Assembly: GCA_937873425.1 (NCBI GenBank)
Contig: CALMYE010000114.1
Span: 1-51,687, forward strand
Length of the DNA stretch: 51,687 nt
Source of the DNA: an uncultured Sphingopyxis sp.
Lineage (GTDB): Bacteria > Pseudomonadota > Alphaproteobacteria > Sphingomonadales > Sphingomonadaceae
Reading direction: 5' to 3'
Shown here: in pieces, positions 51,119 through 51,687 of the stretch
Numbering within the stretch: the stretch's first letter is position 1
Layout of the letters: each line of letters opens with the position of its first letter
Program-made: the position numbers and the translations under genes
Notes under the pieces: generated by a model
The model's database searches: none
What the model was told of the DNA's origin: nothing
What the model saw: only the letters and a program-made list of their open reading frames with translations

Positions 51119-51687
51119 TCAGTCACGCCAGCTCGTGTCGATCTTGTCGACCTTGCGCACCATCGCCTCGAATTCGGCGCGGCCCGATCCGCCGGGGATC
51201 TGCGCCATATACAGGTCGCGCTGATGCACCTTGATCACCTCGTCGGGGACGAGGATCGGCTTGCCCATGCTCATCGTCGCGAGCTGGATCTCGCAAGCGC
51301 GCTGCAGCGCCCAATATTTGATGAAGGCGTCGGGCAGCGTCTTGCCCATCACCACGGGGCCGTGGTTCTTCAGCATCAGGATGCGCTTGTCGCCCAGATT
51401 CTCCAGCAGACGGACGCCCTCCTCCTCGCGCACCGTCACGCCCTCGAAGTCGTGATAGGCGAGCTGGCCCATGAAGTTGCAGGCATAGAAGTTGGTCGGT
51501 TGCAGCCCGCCTTCCAGCCCGCACACCGCCATCGTCGCGGTGGTGTGGGTGTGGATGATCGCATGGGCGTCGTCCAACGCACGATGGAACAGGCTGTGCT
51601 GGACGAAACCCGCCTTGTTGACGTGCCAGGGGTTGTCGGCGTCGACCTTGTTGCCGTCGATGTCGATCTTGATCAGGCTGGACGCGG
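51119..51687 (-). CDS. Class II aldolase/adducin-domain protein (3' part)
   Basis: The gene is cut by the right edge of the window; about 188 C-terminal codons are visible and the start lies beyond 51687. The zinc-site motif HTHT is in AIIHTHTTATMAVCGLEGGL, preceded by the segment DIDGNKVDADNPWHVNKAGF and HSLFHRALDDAH. Later come LMLKNHGPVVMGKTLPDAF and a charged C-terminus ending VDKIDTSWRD. It resembles the class II aldolase/adducin proteins of unknown substrate found beside oxidoreductases in proteobacteria. Specific activity cannot be assigned. Confidence 0.9.
   Translation of the reverse strand, partial: ASSLIKIDIDGNKVDADNPWHVNKAGFVQHSLFHRALDDAHAIIHTHTTATMAVCGLEGGLQPTNFYACNFMGQLAYHDFEGVTVREEEGVRLLENLGDKRILMLKNHGPVVMGKTLPDAFIKYWALQRACEIQLATMSMGKPILVPDEVIKVHQRDLYMAQIPGGSGRAEFEAMVRKVDKIDTSWRD

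Overview
The window is chromosomal DNA from an alphaproteobacterium, most likely a sphingomonad (Sphingopyxis/Sphingomonas type). This rests on the high G+C, the tightly packed genes, a GapR/DUF2312 protein, an ATP-synthase zeta-type DUF1476 protein, a class I lysyl-tRNA synthetase, and the order ybgC-ruvB-(x)-ruvA-ruvC-yebC. No tRNA, rRNA, CRISPR array or recognisable insertion-sequence transposase was seen. Several families of short palindromic (REP/BIME-like) repeats sit in the gaps between genes.

Layout. 1-5.0 kb (minus strand): 5' end of ybgC, ruvB, a lower-G+C gene of unknown function, ruvA, ruvC, a YebC/PmpR regulator, a YbjQ-like protein, gapR and a DUF1244 protein. 5.1-7.6 kb (plus): pyruvate kinase and a Bpt-type aminoacyl-protein transferase. 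7.7-14.2 kb (plus): a redox operon comprising (i) a soluble FAD/NAD(P)-type oxidoreductase fused to two cyclic-nucleotide-binding domains and a four-cluster ferredoxin, (ii) a membrane protein with two His-x13-His pairs of cytochrome-b type, and (iii) an FHA domain joined through one membrane helix to ten c-type haem motifs. A CpdA/GpdQ-like phosphodiesterase follows. Two CRP-type sites exactly 42 bp apart and a 266-bp inverted-repeat element lie between the haem gene and the phosphodiesterase. 14.2-17.4 kb (minus): a quinol-monooxygenase-like protein, a D-2-hydroxyacid dehydrogenase, a frameshifted DUF559 gene and cysS, which carries an internal low-G+C patch.

17.8-34.9 kb (minus) holds an export and signalling cluster. 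It contains an exported TPR-CHAT protein with the His/Cys dyad intact, a CHASE2 class III nucleotide cyclase, a small exported protein, a TpsB (ShlB/FhaC) transporter and its 3016-residue TpsA haemagglutinin-like exoprotein. 35-41 kb (plus, except PilZ): DUF1476, BolA, a CGFS glutaredoxin, a BlaI/BlaR1-type regulator and M56 peptidase pair, a PilZ protein, class I LysRS and a short asparaginase-domain protein.

41.7-44 kb (plus) is a bufferin-like RiPP operon. It has an exported precursor with six CX5C motifs, a DUF692/MNIO enzyme and a DUF2063 partner. 44-51.7 kb: a fatty-acid desaturase, a membrane PAS-GGDEF-EAL-PilZ protein, an exported amidohydrolase, an RcnB-like protein, an unaccompanied [2Fe-2S] small subunit, a nested repeat array and a class II aldolase cut off by the window edge.

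Cyclic nucleotides recur: a cyclase, a phosphodiesterase, a double cNMP-binding redox protein and CRP-type DNA sites all lie here. A cAMP-controlled electron-transfer branch is therefore the most coherent hypothesis, with the bufferin-like operon and the TPS-CHAT-cyclase cluster as the other two systems of note. All functional links are inferred from sequence and context; nothing was run against a database.
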